DNA of 64,000 nucleotides from Chitinophagaceae bacterium. GTDB lineage: Bacteria > Bacteroidota > Bacteroidia > Chitinophagales > Chitinophagaceae. Shown here piece after piece: positions 36,397-45,577 of this stretch. The translations under genes were made by a program, and so were the position numbers. The notes beneath the pieces are model-generated. The model saw nothing but the letters and a program-made list of their open reading frames with translations, was not told the DNA's origin and ran no database searches. The stretch is from the NCBI GenBank assembly GCA_023957575.1, contig JAMLGU010000005.1, positions 286,253 to 350,252 on the forward strand, given 5' to 3'. Every line of letters begins with the position of its first letter. Positions within the stretch are counted from its first letter, which is position 1.

Positions 36397-37065
36397 TTAT
36401 TCATTTAGTCCTTGCACTACAATTACAATTTCGCCTTTAACATTTTTTTGAGAAAAATACGTCGCTACCTCTTTCAGGCCTCCCCGCTTGTTTTCTTCAA
36501 ACATTTTTGTAAGCTCCCTGCTCACCGAGCACTGACGTTCTTCGCCAAAATAGGCCGACAAATCATTTAAGGTTTTTACCAACCGCATTGGCGATTCGTA
36601 AAAAATCATTGTCCGTTCTTCGGTTTTTAGACCTTCCAGCAAACTATGCCTACCTTTTTTAATTGGTAAAAAACCTTCAAAACAAAAACGATTGGAAGGC
36701 AAACCGCTGTTTACTAATGCAGGTACAAAAGCAGTGGCGCCGGGGAGCGATTCTACCCTTATATCATTTTTAATACACTCCCTCACTAACAAAAAAGCAG
36801 GATCCGAAATTCCGGGTGTACCGGCATCGGTAATAAGCGCCATTTTTTTTCCTGCCAAAAACTGGTCAATCAAATGTTGGAGTATTTTATGCTCATTGTG
36901 CTGATGATAAGGCGATAAAGGCGTGCGAATTTGATAATGGTTCAGGAGCTTTGCACTATTTCGCGTATCTTCTGCCAATACCACATCTACCTCCTGCAGC
37001 ACTTCCAGCGCCCGGAGCGTTATATCTTTTAGGTTGCCGATTGGCGTAGGAACAAGGTATAACAT
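36397..37065 (-). CDS. rsmI: 16S rRNA (cytidine-1402 2'-O) methyltransferase
   Basis: Tetrapyrrole-methylase fold enzyme that methylates C1402 in the decoding centre. YLVPTPIGNLKDITLRALE at the start, EDTRNSAKLL, ITDAGTPGISDP and LPGATAFVPALVNSGL are the family motifs. At 222 residues it is shorter than E. coli RsmI (286) because the C-terminal domain is absent, which is common in Bacteroidota. It lies 45 bp from pssA on the same strand. Confidence 0.94.
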   Translation of the reverse strand: MLYLVPTPIGNLKDITLRALEVLQEVDVVLAEDTRNSAKLLNHYQIRTPLSPYHQHNEHKILQHLIDQFLAGKKMALITDAGTPGISDPAFLLVRECIKNDIRVESLPGATAFVPALVNSGLPSNRFCFEGFLPIKKGRHSLLEGLKTEERTMIFYESPMRLVKTLNDLSAYFGEERQCSVSRELTKMFEENKRGGLKEVATYFSQKNVKGEIVIVVQGLNE

Positions 37066-37110
37066 GAAATGATACGAATAATAATTTACTAATTCCTCAG
37101 CGTTGTATGA

Positions 37111-37869
37111 TTACTCTTTTATAGCCTGCTTTTTAGGATTTGAAATTAATGATACGATGATGTATGCCACCAGTATTACCGGCACAGCTGCCCATTTTAG
37201 TAATAATACAGCTATCAAAGCAATTATAACCAGAATGATTTTATCATTATTACCTTTCAAAGCCTTACTTTTAAATTTAAGGCTAATTAAAGGAATATTG
37301 CTCACCATCAGCCAACTGATGATGATGACAACAGCATACAAAATATATAATGCAGATTGAGGTTCCAGAAAGCCGGTTTTACCCAATTGAATAAGCGGCA
37401 GTGATGCGATTGTAAGTCCGGCAGCCGGTGAAGGCAAACCCTTGAAATAATAGGCTTGTTCTGTATCCAGATTAAACTTGGCCAACCGCCACACTGCTGC
37501 GCAAGGAATGAGCAGGGCGGGTATTGCCGGCCAGTTGATAAAACCTGATTGAGCTGCTTCCTGACCAGGGAGCGTTAAAGTTTCTATCAGCTTATACAGG
37601 ATCATTCCGGGGGCTACACCAAAACTTACGGCATCAGCCAGCGAGTCTAACTGAGCGCCCATTTCGGAAGTGGCTTTAAACAGTCGCGCCACAAAACCAT
37701 CCAGAAAATCAACTACTGCTGAAGCAAAAATAAAAGTGCCGGCATAAATAAGCGAAATACCCGAAAGCCCCAGTATATCATTTCCATCTGACCTGAAAAC
37801 AAAAATGATGGCCAGGCACCCGAATACCAGATTGAGTAAGGTAAATAAATTGGGTATTTGCTTTATCAT
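37111..37869 (-). CDS. pssA: CDP-diacylglycerol-serine O-phosphatidyltransferase
   Basis: Makes phosphatidylserine, the precursor of phosphatidylethanolamine. The CDP-alcohol phosphotransferase motif D-G-x2-A-R-x8-G-x3-D-x3-D is intact (DGFVARLFKATSEMGAQLD then SLAD). Eight or so hydrophobic segments make up the rest (252 residues). The C-terminal SNIPLISLKFKSK is typical of the short bacterial PssA type. It lies between rsmI and an aminopeptidase P gene in the same orientation. Confidence 0.92.
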   Translation of the reverse strand: MIKQIPNLFTLLNLVFGCLAIIFVFRSDGNDILGLSGISLIYAGTFIFASAVVDFLDGFVARLFKATSEMGAQLDSLADAVSFGVAPGMILYKLIETLTLPGQEAAQSGFINWPAIPALLIPCAAVWRLAKFNLDTEQAYYFKGLPSPAAGLTIASLPLIQLGKTGFLEPQSALYILYAVVIIISWLMVSNIPLISLKFKSKALKGNNDKIILVIIALIAVLLLKWAAVPVILVAYIIVSLISNPKKQAIKE

Positions 37870-37953
37870 TATTTATTGCGTACTGAGTAAGATTATTAAC
37901 CCACCTCTGCTATATTCAAGAATGTCTAAAACATTAATTATCAATTGCTTATA

Positions 37954-39243
37954 CTATTTTTTCATCAATGCTTCAATGTCATCAGCTTCAATCGGCATAT
38001 TCTTCATCAAGTCAATATTGCCGGTTTTGGTAAGCCAGAAGTCATTTTCAATACGGATTCCCACCTGCTCTTCCTCCACATAAATTCCAGGTTCTACCGT
38101 CAGCAGCATACCTGCTTGAAGCGGTTTTCTAAATGGCCCCAGATCGTGCACATCTACACCTAAGTGGTGAGAGATACCGTGATACAGGTATTTGCGATAG
38201 GCTCTGTTGGCAGGGTCTTCGTTTTTCACATCTGCCTTCGTAATCAGTCCTAACTTAATAAATTCTTTGGTGGCAAAGTCGCCCACTTTTTCATGATAAT
38301 CGATAATGGTAATACCCGGCTTTAAAATACCGGCAGCATAACGATGCGTTCTCAAACAACTATTGTACAAATCCTTTTGACGCTTGGTATATTTCCCGTT
38401 CACGGGGATAGTACGGGTGCAATCTGCATTATAACCGCCGTATTCGGCGCCAAAATCAATCAATACCAACTCACCTTCTTTACACTCTCCATTGTTTAAC
38501 ACATAGTGAAGGGTGCGCGCTCTGTCGCCACTGGCAATTATACTGCCAAAACCCTCACGGGTAGCTCGATTACTCAGGAAAGAATGTACCAATTCGGCTT
38601 CAATTTCAAATTCAAACACGCCGGGTTTCACAAATTTTGCTAATCTTCTGAAGGTTATGTCCGTAATTTCAATAGCTTTTTTAATCACTTCCACTTCTTC
38701 AGGCGTTTTGATAGCTCTCAACTCCAACATTATTGGCGCCGCACGCACAAAATTATGCAATGGATAGCGCTCTTTCATTTCTTTAATGAAACGATACTGA
38801 CGGGTTTCCAATAAAGAGCCTTTTCGGTCGTTCTCGTTGGTGTCCAAATAAATATTTTCTGCCGCATGTATCCATGCTTGCAACAATGGCTCCAAGGAAT
38901 CTACCCACATGATTGTTTTAATGCCGCTGATTTCAGTAGCTTCCTGCATACGAAGGCGTTTGCCATCCCACTTTTCTTTTAGCTCGTTGGGCCTTACCAA
39001 TACCAATACTTCTTTAAATTTTGGGTCCGGGTTGTCAGGAAAAAAGATCATCATGCTATCCTCCTGCCTGATACCTGATAGCCAAAACAGGTCGCTATTG
39101 GGCTTAAACCGATGCAGGGCATCGCCATTTTCGGGCACTTCATCATTTTGAACAAAAATGGCAATCGAGTTTTTTTTCATTTTACTTACAAACCTTTTAC
39201 GGTTGTTTATAAAAATCTTAGGGTTGAGCGGTAAATATTTCAT
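37954..39243 (-). CDS. pepP: Aminopeptidase P family (M24) peptidase
   Basis: Cleaves N-terminal residues followed by Pro, using two metal ions. The metal ligands are visible in order: Asp in LVLIDFGAEYGGYNADCTR, His in YHGISHHLGVDVHD, Glu in TVEPGIYVEEE and Glu in GIRIENDFWLT. An N-terminal creatinase-like domain (residues 1-165) precedes the catalytic pita-bread fold. Length 429 matches E. coli PepP (441). It lies 85 bp upstream of pssA on the same strand. Confidence 0.94.
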   Translation of the reverse strand: MKYLPLNPKIFINNRKRFVSKMKKNSIAIFVQNDEVPENGDALHRFKPNSDLFWLSGIRQEDSMMIFFPDNPDPKFKEVLVLVRPNELKEKWDGKRLRMQEATEISGIKTIMWVDSLEPLLQAWIHAAENIYLDTNENDRKGSLLETRQYRFIKEMKERYPLHNFVRAAPIMLELRAIKTPEEVEVIKKAIEITDITFRRLAKFVKPGVFEFEIEAELVHSFLSNRATREGFGSIIASGDRARTLHYVLNNGECKEGELVLIDFGAEYGGYNADCTRTIPVNGKYTKRQKDLYNSCLRTHRYAAGILKPGITIIDYHEKVGDFATKEFIKLGLITKADVKNEDPANRAYRKYLYHGISHHLGVDVHDLGPFRKPLQAGMLLTVEPGIYVEEEQVGIRIENDFWLTKTGNIDLMKNMPIEADDIEALMKK

Positions 39244-39523
39244 ACAACAAAATTTTAAGGCAATAAAGGTAAGGAAATGGAGTGAGAGAAAGTGAGCCTT
39301 TTTTGAATTGAGGTTTAGAAATCAGCAACCGGAAAGACTGGAGGCAAAAATTAAGATATGAAATTGAATTTCAAAATTTTTCACCGAATATTCATTTTGA
39401 ATATGAACAATTTAACCAAATATAATCAAAAATAATTCAGAAGATTTCCTGAGAAATATTGAAAAAAAGTTTTTATCATGGCTTTTCATTTTTCGATACC
39501 TTGCAAAAAAAATTTCAAATCTT

Positions 39524-40441
39524 ATGAAAATCAGGTTTTTTTTAAGTTTTTCACTGTTAGCGCTGCTTCTGCCCTTCATTATGCGTGGGCAGGGTACGTT
39601 CAAATATTATTTTGACAAAGACTGGGGTCCCGTAAATAAAGAGAAAGCCACTATCTGGGGTCGCGGAATGAAGACGAATGAAGGATTAAGAGCAGATTTT
39701 TTTCAGGTTGGCAACAATCAATTGTTGGGTACTACCATATATACCGACTCTACATTAAAAATAATCAACGGGAGAAATTTAGAATACCATCCTAATGGTA
39801 AAATGGCATTGAAAAACAATTATATAATGAACAAATTGGAGGGTGAGAGCCTCGAATGGGATACCCTCGGCAATTTGACAGACTCTGTTATTTACCAAAA
39901 TAATTTAGCTGTTTATAAAATGCACAAAGCATATAATCAAAACAATATTTTAATATATGTTTTAGAAGTGGATAGTATCAATAATTCTGCCAGTGAAAGG
40001 AATTTTGCAATGGATGGTTCTTTAGTATCGGAAGCATTTTTTTCCCACGGTAGAGGTTACCTTAAAACCTATGAAACAAATGGCAGTGTAAAAACAGATA
40101 GTATTTTTATAAATACGCCTTCAAAAGAAGCCACCTATCCTGGTGGGGTTGATGCCTGGAGTAGATACCTCGGCAATAATCTGAGAGCAGATGTAGCCGC
40201 CAGAGCCAATGCACCGGTAGGAGATTACACTGTCATAGTTCAATTTACAGTTGAGACAGATGGAAAACTGTCCAATATAAAAGCACTGACAAATTATGGC
40301 TTCGGCATGGAAGAGGAAGCCTTAAGAGTCATAAAATTCTCAGGAAAATGGATCCCTGCCGAAAATAACGGCATAAAAGTAAAAGCATTTCGGAAACAGC
40401 CAATTACTTTCCGTGTTAGCGGCATAAGTAATGCTTTCTAA
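39524..40441 (+). CDS. Exported protein with TonB C-terminal domain and YwqK-like repeats
   Basis: A signal peptide (residues 1-22) leads into two YwqK/MORN-like segments (NGRNLEYHPNGKMALKNNY and EGESLEWDTLGNL) that occur in Bacteroidota surface proteins. The last 90 residues (from about 215) are a TonB C-terminal-like domain: GVDAWSRYLGNNL ... GDYTVIVQFTVETDGKLSNIKAL ... ALRVIKFSGKWIPAENNGIKVKAF. There is no N-terminal membrane anchor besides the signal, so it may not be a genuine TonB; it could be an exported periplasmic protein that borrows the domain. It has no operon partners. Confidence 0.75.
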   Translation: MKIRFFLSFSLLALLLPFIMRGQGTFKYYFDKDWGPVNKEKATIWGRGMKTNEGLRADFFQVGNNQLLGTTIYTDSTLKIINGRNLEYHPNGKMALKNNYIMNKLEGESLEWDTLGNLTDSVIYQNNLAVYKMHKAYNQNNILIYVLEVDSINNSASERNFAMDGSLVSEAFFSHGRGYLKTYETNGSVKTDSIFINTPSKEATYPGGVDAWSRYLGNNLRADVAARANAPVGDYTVIVQFTVETDGKLSNIKALTNYGFGMEEEALRVIKFSGKWIPAENNGIKVKAFRKQPITFRVSGISNAF

Positions 40442-40481
40442 CCGACTCAAATCTTCCCATAGTTAATTTACTTCCCAAACA

Positions 40482-41873
40482 CTAATGATGATGGTGCTGG
40501 TGCTCTTCTACCATTTTGGTAAAGTCTTCCACACTGATATCCTTATCTTCGGGTTTCACCTCTTTTTCGGCCCATTCAAACAATTTTTGGGACTGGATGC
40601 GGTTATAGCTGTCTTCAACAAACCGGCGGTCTTTCATCATGCGCTCCACATAGTCGTTCACCCAAGGTTGGTCATCCATATCCTGAATATTGCCGCCCAT
40701 GTACCCCATTAGCTGTTGTTTTGCAAAAGCCTGAATCTCTTCGGGAGCTACGCTGATAGACTGATCAACAACAATTTTATCGGAAATCAAGGTCCATTTC
40801 AATTGGTTTAAAAAAGACGGCATGTCTTTTTCAATCTGCTCATCCGTTTTAGCAGGTTGCCCGTCCTGACCGTTTTGTACTTTCAGCCATTTCTTCAAAA
40901 ATTCATCAGGGAAATTTACACTTGTATTGTCAACTAACTGATGAAACAATTGATCATGAATCTGGTTGCGGCTTTGAGCAGCCCAATAGTTTTGGATATC
41001 CTCTTTTATTTTATTACTAAAATCTTCTTCAGTCTTTACATCGCCTGCAGGAAAAAGCTGGTTGAAAAATGATTCATCCAACGCGCGCTTTTCATACTCC
41101 TGAACCATTGTGATTGCCAGCTCAAACTGTTTTTGTTTATTGGCTTCATCCTTAACATCTACTCCCAAGCTCTGACCAACATATTCCAGTTCTTTCTCTG
41201 CAAAAGCATCTCCAAGCGTAATCTGCAGTGTATCACCTTCTTTTTTATCGATCGCCTCTTTTCTCAGGTTTTCGGTGAAATATTTTACAGGAAAAGAATC
41301 ATGTTTCACAATGCCGCCTTCTACTTTTTCGCCATCTGCTCCCAATTCAGAAAAAGTAACCGTCAGAAAATCTTCTTCATTATCCACCTCAGTTTTACCA
41401 ATGCGGTTAGCATATTGATTTTGAAGTTTTTCAACTTGCTCCTTCACCATTTCATCGGTAACTTTAATATTGTAACCGGTTATTTTAAGTGAGTCCATAG
41501 CCGGAAGTTCTATTTCGGGTTTTAATCCCACTTCGAAATCAAAATTGTATTCCGCAGGATTGTTCACGTCCAATTTGGCCATATCAGTATCCATCGGTAA
41601 TGGCTGAGCAAAAATTTCAATTTTCTCATTCTGCAAATAATCAATCAGTCCTTTATCCACCGATTTTAATACTTCATCCATAAAAAGAGACTGACCATAC
41701 ATTTTTTTTACCATTCCCTTTGGCACCATACCAGGCCTGAAACCCGGGATATTGGCTTTTTTACTATACTCTTTTAATGCTTTTTCAAATCCGGGCAGAT
41801 AGTCTGCGGTATCTACTTTTACAGTAATTTTTTCGTGAAGTGTTCCTATGCTTTCTTTAGTAATTGTAGCCAT
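40482..41873 (-). CDS. tig: Trigger factor
   Basis: Ribosome-associated chaperone that shelters nascent chains. The ribosome-binding N-terminus runs MATITKESIGTLHEKITVKVD with GFRPGMVPKGMVKKMYG carrying the loop next to the conserved ribosome-contact site. The middle PPIase-like domain is divergent, as is usual in Bacteroidota, and the C-terminal arms follow. The protein ends EEHQHHHH, a natural run of His after a charged linker. At 463 residues it is slightly longer than E. coli TF. It is close to tRNA-Leu and not followed by clpP/clpX here. Confidence 0.93.
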   Translation of the reverse strand: MATITKESIGTLHEKITVKVDTADYLPGFEKALKEYSKKANIPGFRPGMVPKGMVKKMYGQSLFMDEVLKSVDKGLIDYLQNEKIEIFAQPLPMDTDMAKLDVNNPAEYNFDFEVGLKPEIELPAMDSLKITGYNIKVTDEMVKEQVEKLQNQYANRIGKTEVDNEEDFLTVTFSELGADGEKVEGGIVKHDSFPVKYFTENLRKEAIDKKEGDTLQITLGDAFAEKELEYVGQSLGVDVKDEANKQKQFELAITMVQEYEKRALDESFFNQLFPAGDVKTEEDFSNKIKEDIQNYWAAQSRNQIHDQLFHQLVDNTSVNFPDEFLKKWLKVQNGQDGQPAKTDEQIEKDMPSFLNQLKWTLISDKIVVDQSISVAPEEIQAFAKQQLMGYMGGNIQDMDDQPWVNDYVERMMKDRRFVEDSYNRIQSQKLFEWAEKEVKPEDKDISVEDFTKMVEEHQHHHH

Positions 41874-41965
41874 AAAACGAATTAAGGTTTGAAATTAAGG
41901 TTTGAAGTTAAGCGCCAACAGAGGCAATAACCCTCAAACGTGTAACCTCAAACCTTACTGTTTTG

Positions 41966-42047
41966 TCCGGATGAAGGGACTCGAACCCCCACACCTTGCG
42001 GCATCAGATCCTAAGTCTGACGTGTCTACCAATTTCACCACATCCGG
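41966..42047 (-). tRNA. tRNA-Leu (anticodon UAG)
   Basis: An 82-nt cloverleaf with a long variable arm. The acceptor CCGGATG pairs fully with CATCCGG; the anticodon loop CTTAGGA gives UAG and pairs with stem TCAGA/TCTGA; TGGTGAAATTGG is a Leu-type D loop; TTCGAGT is the T loop. CCA is not encoded. Between it and the rhodanese gene (42048-42326) I see only A/T-rich sequence. Confidence 0.95.
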
Positions 42048-42326
42048 AATTTGTTTCCCCTTGTAATAATCCAAATAACCATCCAAATTATGAAGGGGCA
42101 GCAAAGTTAGGAGTTTTTTTTAATAAATAATAAACAAAAATTATCAGTAAACTCTATTTTAACCCGAACCTATAGAGAACTGATTTAAACAAATTTATGG
42201 ATTGGCATAATTTTGAGAAAAATCAGTAAAAGAATAATGAGAAATAACAATCTGTGTGTTTTGGTGTTATTATCTGATTTATTGGAACTCAATTTATATA
42301 TTTGACACAGGTTATCTTTAAAATCA

Positions 42327-42764
42327 TTGAAAATGAAATACATACCCGTTGTAATTTTTGCAATGCTGATATGGAGCAATGCAATTTCTGCACAGCAAAA
42401 CCGCGACCCGTGGAGTAATGGCGAACTCATGGAACCATCAGTTCTGGCTTCGCGTATCAGTCAGGGGAAGGCAAATAATATGCTCATTCTGGCTGTGGGG
42501 CCTGATGCACTTATCAAAGGTTCTGCAGATATTGGTGAAGCTCACGAGCAATCTAACTTGAAAAAACTAAAAAATTATCTGAAAAATGTTCCCAAAGACA
42601 AAGAAGTAGTAATTTATTGTGGTTGTTGCCCTTTTGACAGATGCCCGAATGTGCGGCCTGCCTTTAGAGCACTCAAGGAAATGGGCTTCAAAAACCCAAA
42701 ATTGCTTAATCTGCCAAAAAATATAAAAGCAAACTGGTTAGATAAAAATTATCCGTCAAACTGA
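42327..42764 (+). CDS. Exported rhodanese-like protein
   Basis: A 145-residue protein with signal peptide (1-22, ending SAQ) and a rhodanese-type fold. The active-site segment is VVIYCGCCPFDRCPN, with the rhodanese Cys in YCGCC and additional Cys near it, which departs from the usual CxxGxR loop. The extra Cys residues suggest metal or thiol binding. It is followed at 7 bp by a TlpA-like gene, so the two are one transcript, probably acting on thiols or sulfane sulfur in the periplasm (inference). Confidence 0.75.
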   Translation: MKMKYIPVVIFAMLIWSNAISAQQNRDPWSNGELMEPSVLASRISQGKANNMLILAVGPDALIKGSADIGEAHEQSNLKKLKNYLKNVPKDKEVVIYCGCCPFDRCPNVRPAFRALKEMGFKNPKLLNLPKNIKANWLDKNYPSN

Positions 42765-42771
42765 TAAATGA

Positions 42772-43275
42772 ATGAAGAAAATATTTTTGTTCTTTTTAAT
42801 AATTCTTTTTACAGAGAACCTATTTGCTCAAAACAATGAAATAAAAGCAGGTAATCCTGCACCGGAAATTGCATTGCCTGCACCGGACGGGCAAATCATT
42901 ACACTTTCTTCCCTAAAGGGCAAATTGGTACTGATTGATTTTTGGGCCAGCTGGTGCCCACCTTGCGTAAAAGAGCAACCGGAGTTAAATGCTTTGTATG
43001 AAAAACAAAGTAAAAATGTAAAAGCCGGTAAGTTTGAAATTTTGGGTGTATCCATTGACAAAAACAAAGAAAATTGGGAAAAAGCGATTAAACGTTTCAA
43101 AATTCCCTGGCCTCAGGTGAGCGACCTCAAATTTTGGAAAAGTCCGGTTACAAGTGATTATGGCATAGAGGACTTGCCGTTTAACGTAATCGTGGATGAA
43201 CAAGGCATTATTGTCGCTATTAATTTGCATGGCAAAAAACTGGAAGATTTTATTGATCATTATTTAGATAAATAG
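42772..43275 (+). CDS. TlpA family thiol-disulfide oxidoreductase
   Basis: Exported thioredoxin-fold protein, 167 residues, with signal peptide (1-19) and the FWASWCPPCVKEQP active site giving C-P-P-C. A RedoxinAhpC-like N-terminus (APEIALPAPDGQIITLSSLKG) is standard for TlpA/ResA proteins, which keep periplasmic thiols reduced, for instance in cytochrome maturation. The cis-Pro segment is YGIEDLPFNVIVDEQG. It is encoded 7 bp after the rhodanese-like gene, suggesting shared function in periplasmic redox. Confidence 0.93.
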   Translation: MKKIFLFFLIILFTENLFAQNNEIKAGNPAPEIALPAPDGQIITLSSLKGKLVLIDFWASWCPPCVKEQPELNALYEKQSKNVKAGKFEILGVSIDKNKENWEKAIKRFKIPWPQVSDLKFWKSPVTSDYGIEDLPFNVIVDEQGIIVAINLHGKKLEDFIDHYLDK

Positions 43276-43368
43276 AAATCAAAAATCCGGTAAGTCTATA
43301 TTTTTGGAATAGGTAATTTAATATTTTACCTACGATTAACAAGTCGCTTAATTCTGATATCCACCTCA

Positions 43369-43457
43369 TCACTCAGAATACTTATACCCCACACCTCTTA
43401 CCGAGTGAAAATATTTTGGATTGCGACTGTCTTTTTCAAAATATTTTCTGAAGCAGA
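43369..43457 (-). pseudogene. Remnant of response-regulator 3' end
   Basis: About 89 bp that is nearly identical to the last 29 codons of the response-regulator gene at 44874. The minus strand still reads FRKYFEKDSRNPKYFHSVR then GVGYKYSE and TGA; only one residue differs (Phe to Tyr) and about five bases. There is no upstream coding sequence, so it is a truncated copy. The rest of 43276-43730 is A/T-rich with no gene I can support. Confidence 0.85.
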
Positions 43458-43730
43458 AGACACCTTCTTACCAGGTGACTTATTTCAGATTTGCATTTTT
43501 GAAAGAAAGGTTTTTTCATTTTTTTGAAAATCAAATATCCTAAATTAAAACTTAGCTGATGAGTTTTCTTTGGCTGTATTAATCCTATTATAATTGTTTG
43601 GGAACAAGAAAATTTCAAAAATGTCAGGATAATTAAAAAGTCAAATATGGCGTAATTTTCTGGAAAATGATAAAATGTCTCAATTGTTTTAAACTTTCAA
43701 CTGAAAATTTTATCCAAATCAGAAAAGCTT

Positions 43731-44711
43731 ATGCTATACAAATTTATTATCCTGGCAATAATGTTCACAGTTCTTTCTTGTTCTAAACAAAAAGATCCGT
43801 CTGATGGTACTAACGACGATATATTCTTAAAAGATATTAAGGATGTTACTTATGGTTACAATACCGATTCCGGCGGAAAAATGACACCTCTATTACTCGA
43901 CATATATTTTCCAAATAATGCCACTACAAATAATAAATATCCCTTATTTGTTATGATCCATGGCGGTGGATATTTGGGTGGTGATAAGAAAGGAGCCGAA
44001 GATGTGTGTCAAATTATGGCTGATAGCGGTTTTATAGCTGCGAGTATTAACTATCGACTCGGATGGGACAAAGGAACAAAAGGCTGTATGGGTGATACGG
44101 CCAGTTTGATGAGAGCAGTTTATCGCGGACTGCAAGACGGTAATGCAGCCCTGAGATTCCTAATGAGCAAAGCAAAAAATTTTGCCATTGATGAGAACTG
44201 GGTTTTTATAGGTGGGGCTAGCGCCGGCAGCAACCTCGCCTTCAATACAACCTATCTTACACAAGAGATTATTCAAAAAACAAACCCCAATCTAATACTA
44301 ACTTTAGGAAACGTATATAATGCAGGAAATAATGCAACCAACTCATTTACAATAAAAGGGGTTTGCAATATGTGGGGCGGAATAACTGACTCTACCTTTA
44401 TAAATGAAATGAATGCAGTGCCAACCATTTCTTTTCACGGCATGAAGGATGGTGTGGTACCGTATGACAAAGGCACCTACCTTAATTGTCCAAACTACCC
44501 CCCTCTTTATGGAACCATGACTGTACATCGACAACTGCTTCGATTCAACACTCCATCAGTAGTTCATTTAAGTATCGAAGGCAATCACGGACCTGATGAA
44601 TTTTCTACTTCATTCCTCATGAGCAATACTGCCTGTTTTTTCAAAAAAATAATACAGGGAAAATCCATCAATAGCATGATTTTGACCGGGTTGAACAGTA
44701 GTTGCAAGTAG
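43731..44711 (+). CDS. Lipoprotein alpha/beta-hydrolase (carboxylesterase-like)
   Basis: A 326-residue outer or inner membrane lipoprotein: lipobox VLSC at residues about 14-17 within MLYKFIILAIMFTVLSCSKQ. The hydrolase fold shows the oxyanion motif MIHGGGYLGGD, the nucleophile elbow GGASAGSN, and probably HGMKDGVVPYD carrying the acid and GNHGPDEF the His. It resembles HGGG-type esterases/lipases acting on small esters. It is flanked by a copy of a response-regulator tail on each side (43369 and 44874), so it appears inserted between duplicated DNA. Substrate unknown. Confidence 0.85.
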   Translation: MLYKFIILAIMFTVLSCSKQKDPSDGTNDDIFLKDIKDVTYGYNTDSGGKMTPLLLDIYFPNNATTNNKYPLFVMIHGGGYLGGDKKGAEDVCQIMADSGFIAASINYRLGWDKGTKGCMGDTASLMRAVYRGLQDGNAALRFLMSKAKNFAIDENWVFIGGASAGSNLAFNTTYLTQEIIQKTNPNLILTLGNVYNAGNNATNSFTIKGVCNMWGGITDSTFINEMNAVPTISFHGMKDGVVPYDKGTYLNCPNYPPLYGTMTVHRQLLRFNTPSVVHLSIEGNHGPDEFSTSFLMSNTACFFKKIIQGKSINSMILTGLNSSCK

Positions 44712-44873
44712 GGTTTTATCACTTCAATGATTAGAAAAGATAAATAGGTATATTATCTAATCCGTTTTATGAGTTAATTTTCAGAAAAAAGTGAAAAGGA
44801 ACCTGTTTAAATCAAATCAGAAACTATAATTTGAAATCAAATATCAAACGGGCAAAAAAGACAATTCAGGCAC

Positions 44874-45575
44874 TCACTCAGAATACTTATACCCCACACC
44901 TCTCACCGAGTGAAAGAATTTTGGATTGCGACTGTCTTTTTCAAAATATTTTCTGAAGCTGAGAATAAAATTATCTATTGTTCGGGTAGTGGGATACACA
45001 TTGTAGCCCCATACCGATTGCAGAATTTTTTCCCTTGGCACCACTTCGTTTTTATTTTCGATCAGCAGTTTAAGAAGCATGGCTTCTTTTTTACTCAATT
45101 GAATTTTCCCGACATTTTTTGTTTGCGCCTCCTGTGCTTTAAAATCAATAATGTTGTCGCCAAAACGATAAGTATCGCCTAAAGTATTTTTATCTTGTAG
45201 TTTTAAGTTCTTTTCTATCAGCTTTTGAATACGAAGCAATAACTCTTCAAGATTGAAAGGCTTGGTCAGGTAATCGTCTGCGCCCTTTTTGAGACCCAGA
45301 ACAATATCACTGCTGGTATTTCTGGCGCTCAACATCAAAATAGGTACTTCATTATTGCTGATGCGTATGGTTTCTGCTACCGAAATACCATCCACCTCCG
45401 GCAGCATAATATCCAACACTATCAAATCAAAATATTCTTCCTTCACAGCTTTTAGTGCATGGGTGCCATCAAAGGCAGATGTTACTTCATAGCCTTGCAA
45501 CTCCAGATTGAGCTTCAAGGACTCATGAAGATTCTCCTCATCCTCCACCAATAAAATACTTGGTCGTTTATTCAC
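44874..45575 (-). CDS. OmpR-family response regulator
   Basis: Receives phosphate from the adjacent kinase and binds DNA. The receiver domain has acidic D12 and phospho-acceptor D55 in DLIVLDIMLPEVDG, the Lys in YLTKPFNLEE, then a winged-helix OmpR/PhoB DNA-binding domain from about 135 ending in GVGYKYSE. It is encoded 2 bp downstream of the kinase gene, same strand. Regulon unknown. Confidence 0.95.
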   Translation of the reverse strand: MNKRPSILLVEDEENLHESLKLNLELQGYEVTSAFDGTHALKAVKEEYFDLIVLDIMLPEVDGISVAETIRISNNEVPILMLSARNTSSDIVLGLKKGADDYLTKPFNLEELLLRIQKLIEKNLKLQDKNTLGDTYRFGDNIIDFKAQEAQTKNVGKIQLSKKEAMLLKLLIENKNEVVPREKILQSVWGYNVYPTTRTIDNFILSFRKYFEKDSRNPKFFHSVRGVGYKYSE

Positions 45576-45577
45576 TT

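Noticed and set aside
37954..42047. clpP/clpX operon with trigger factor
   Set aside because: Neither gene is next to tig in this window.
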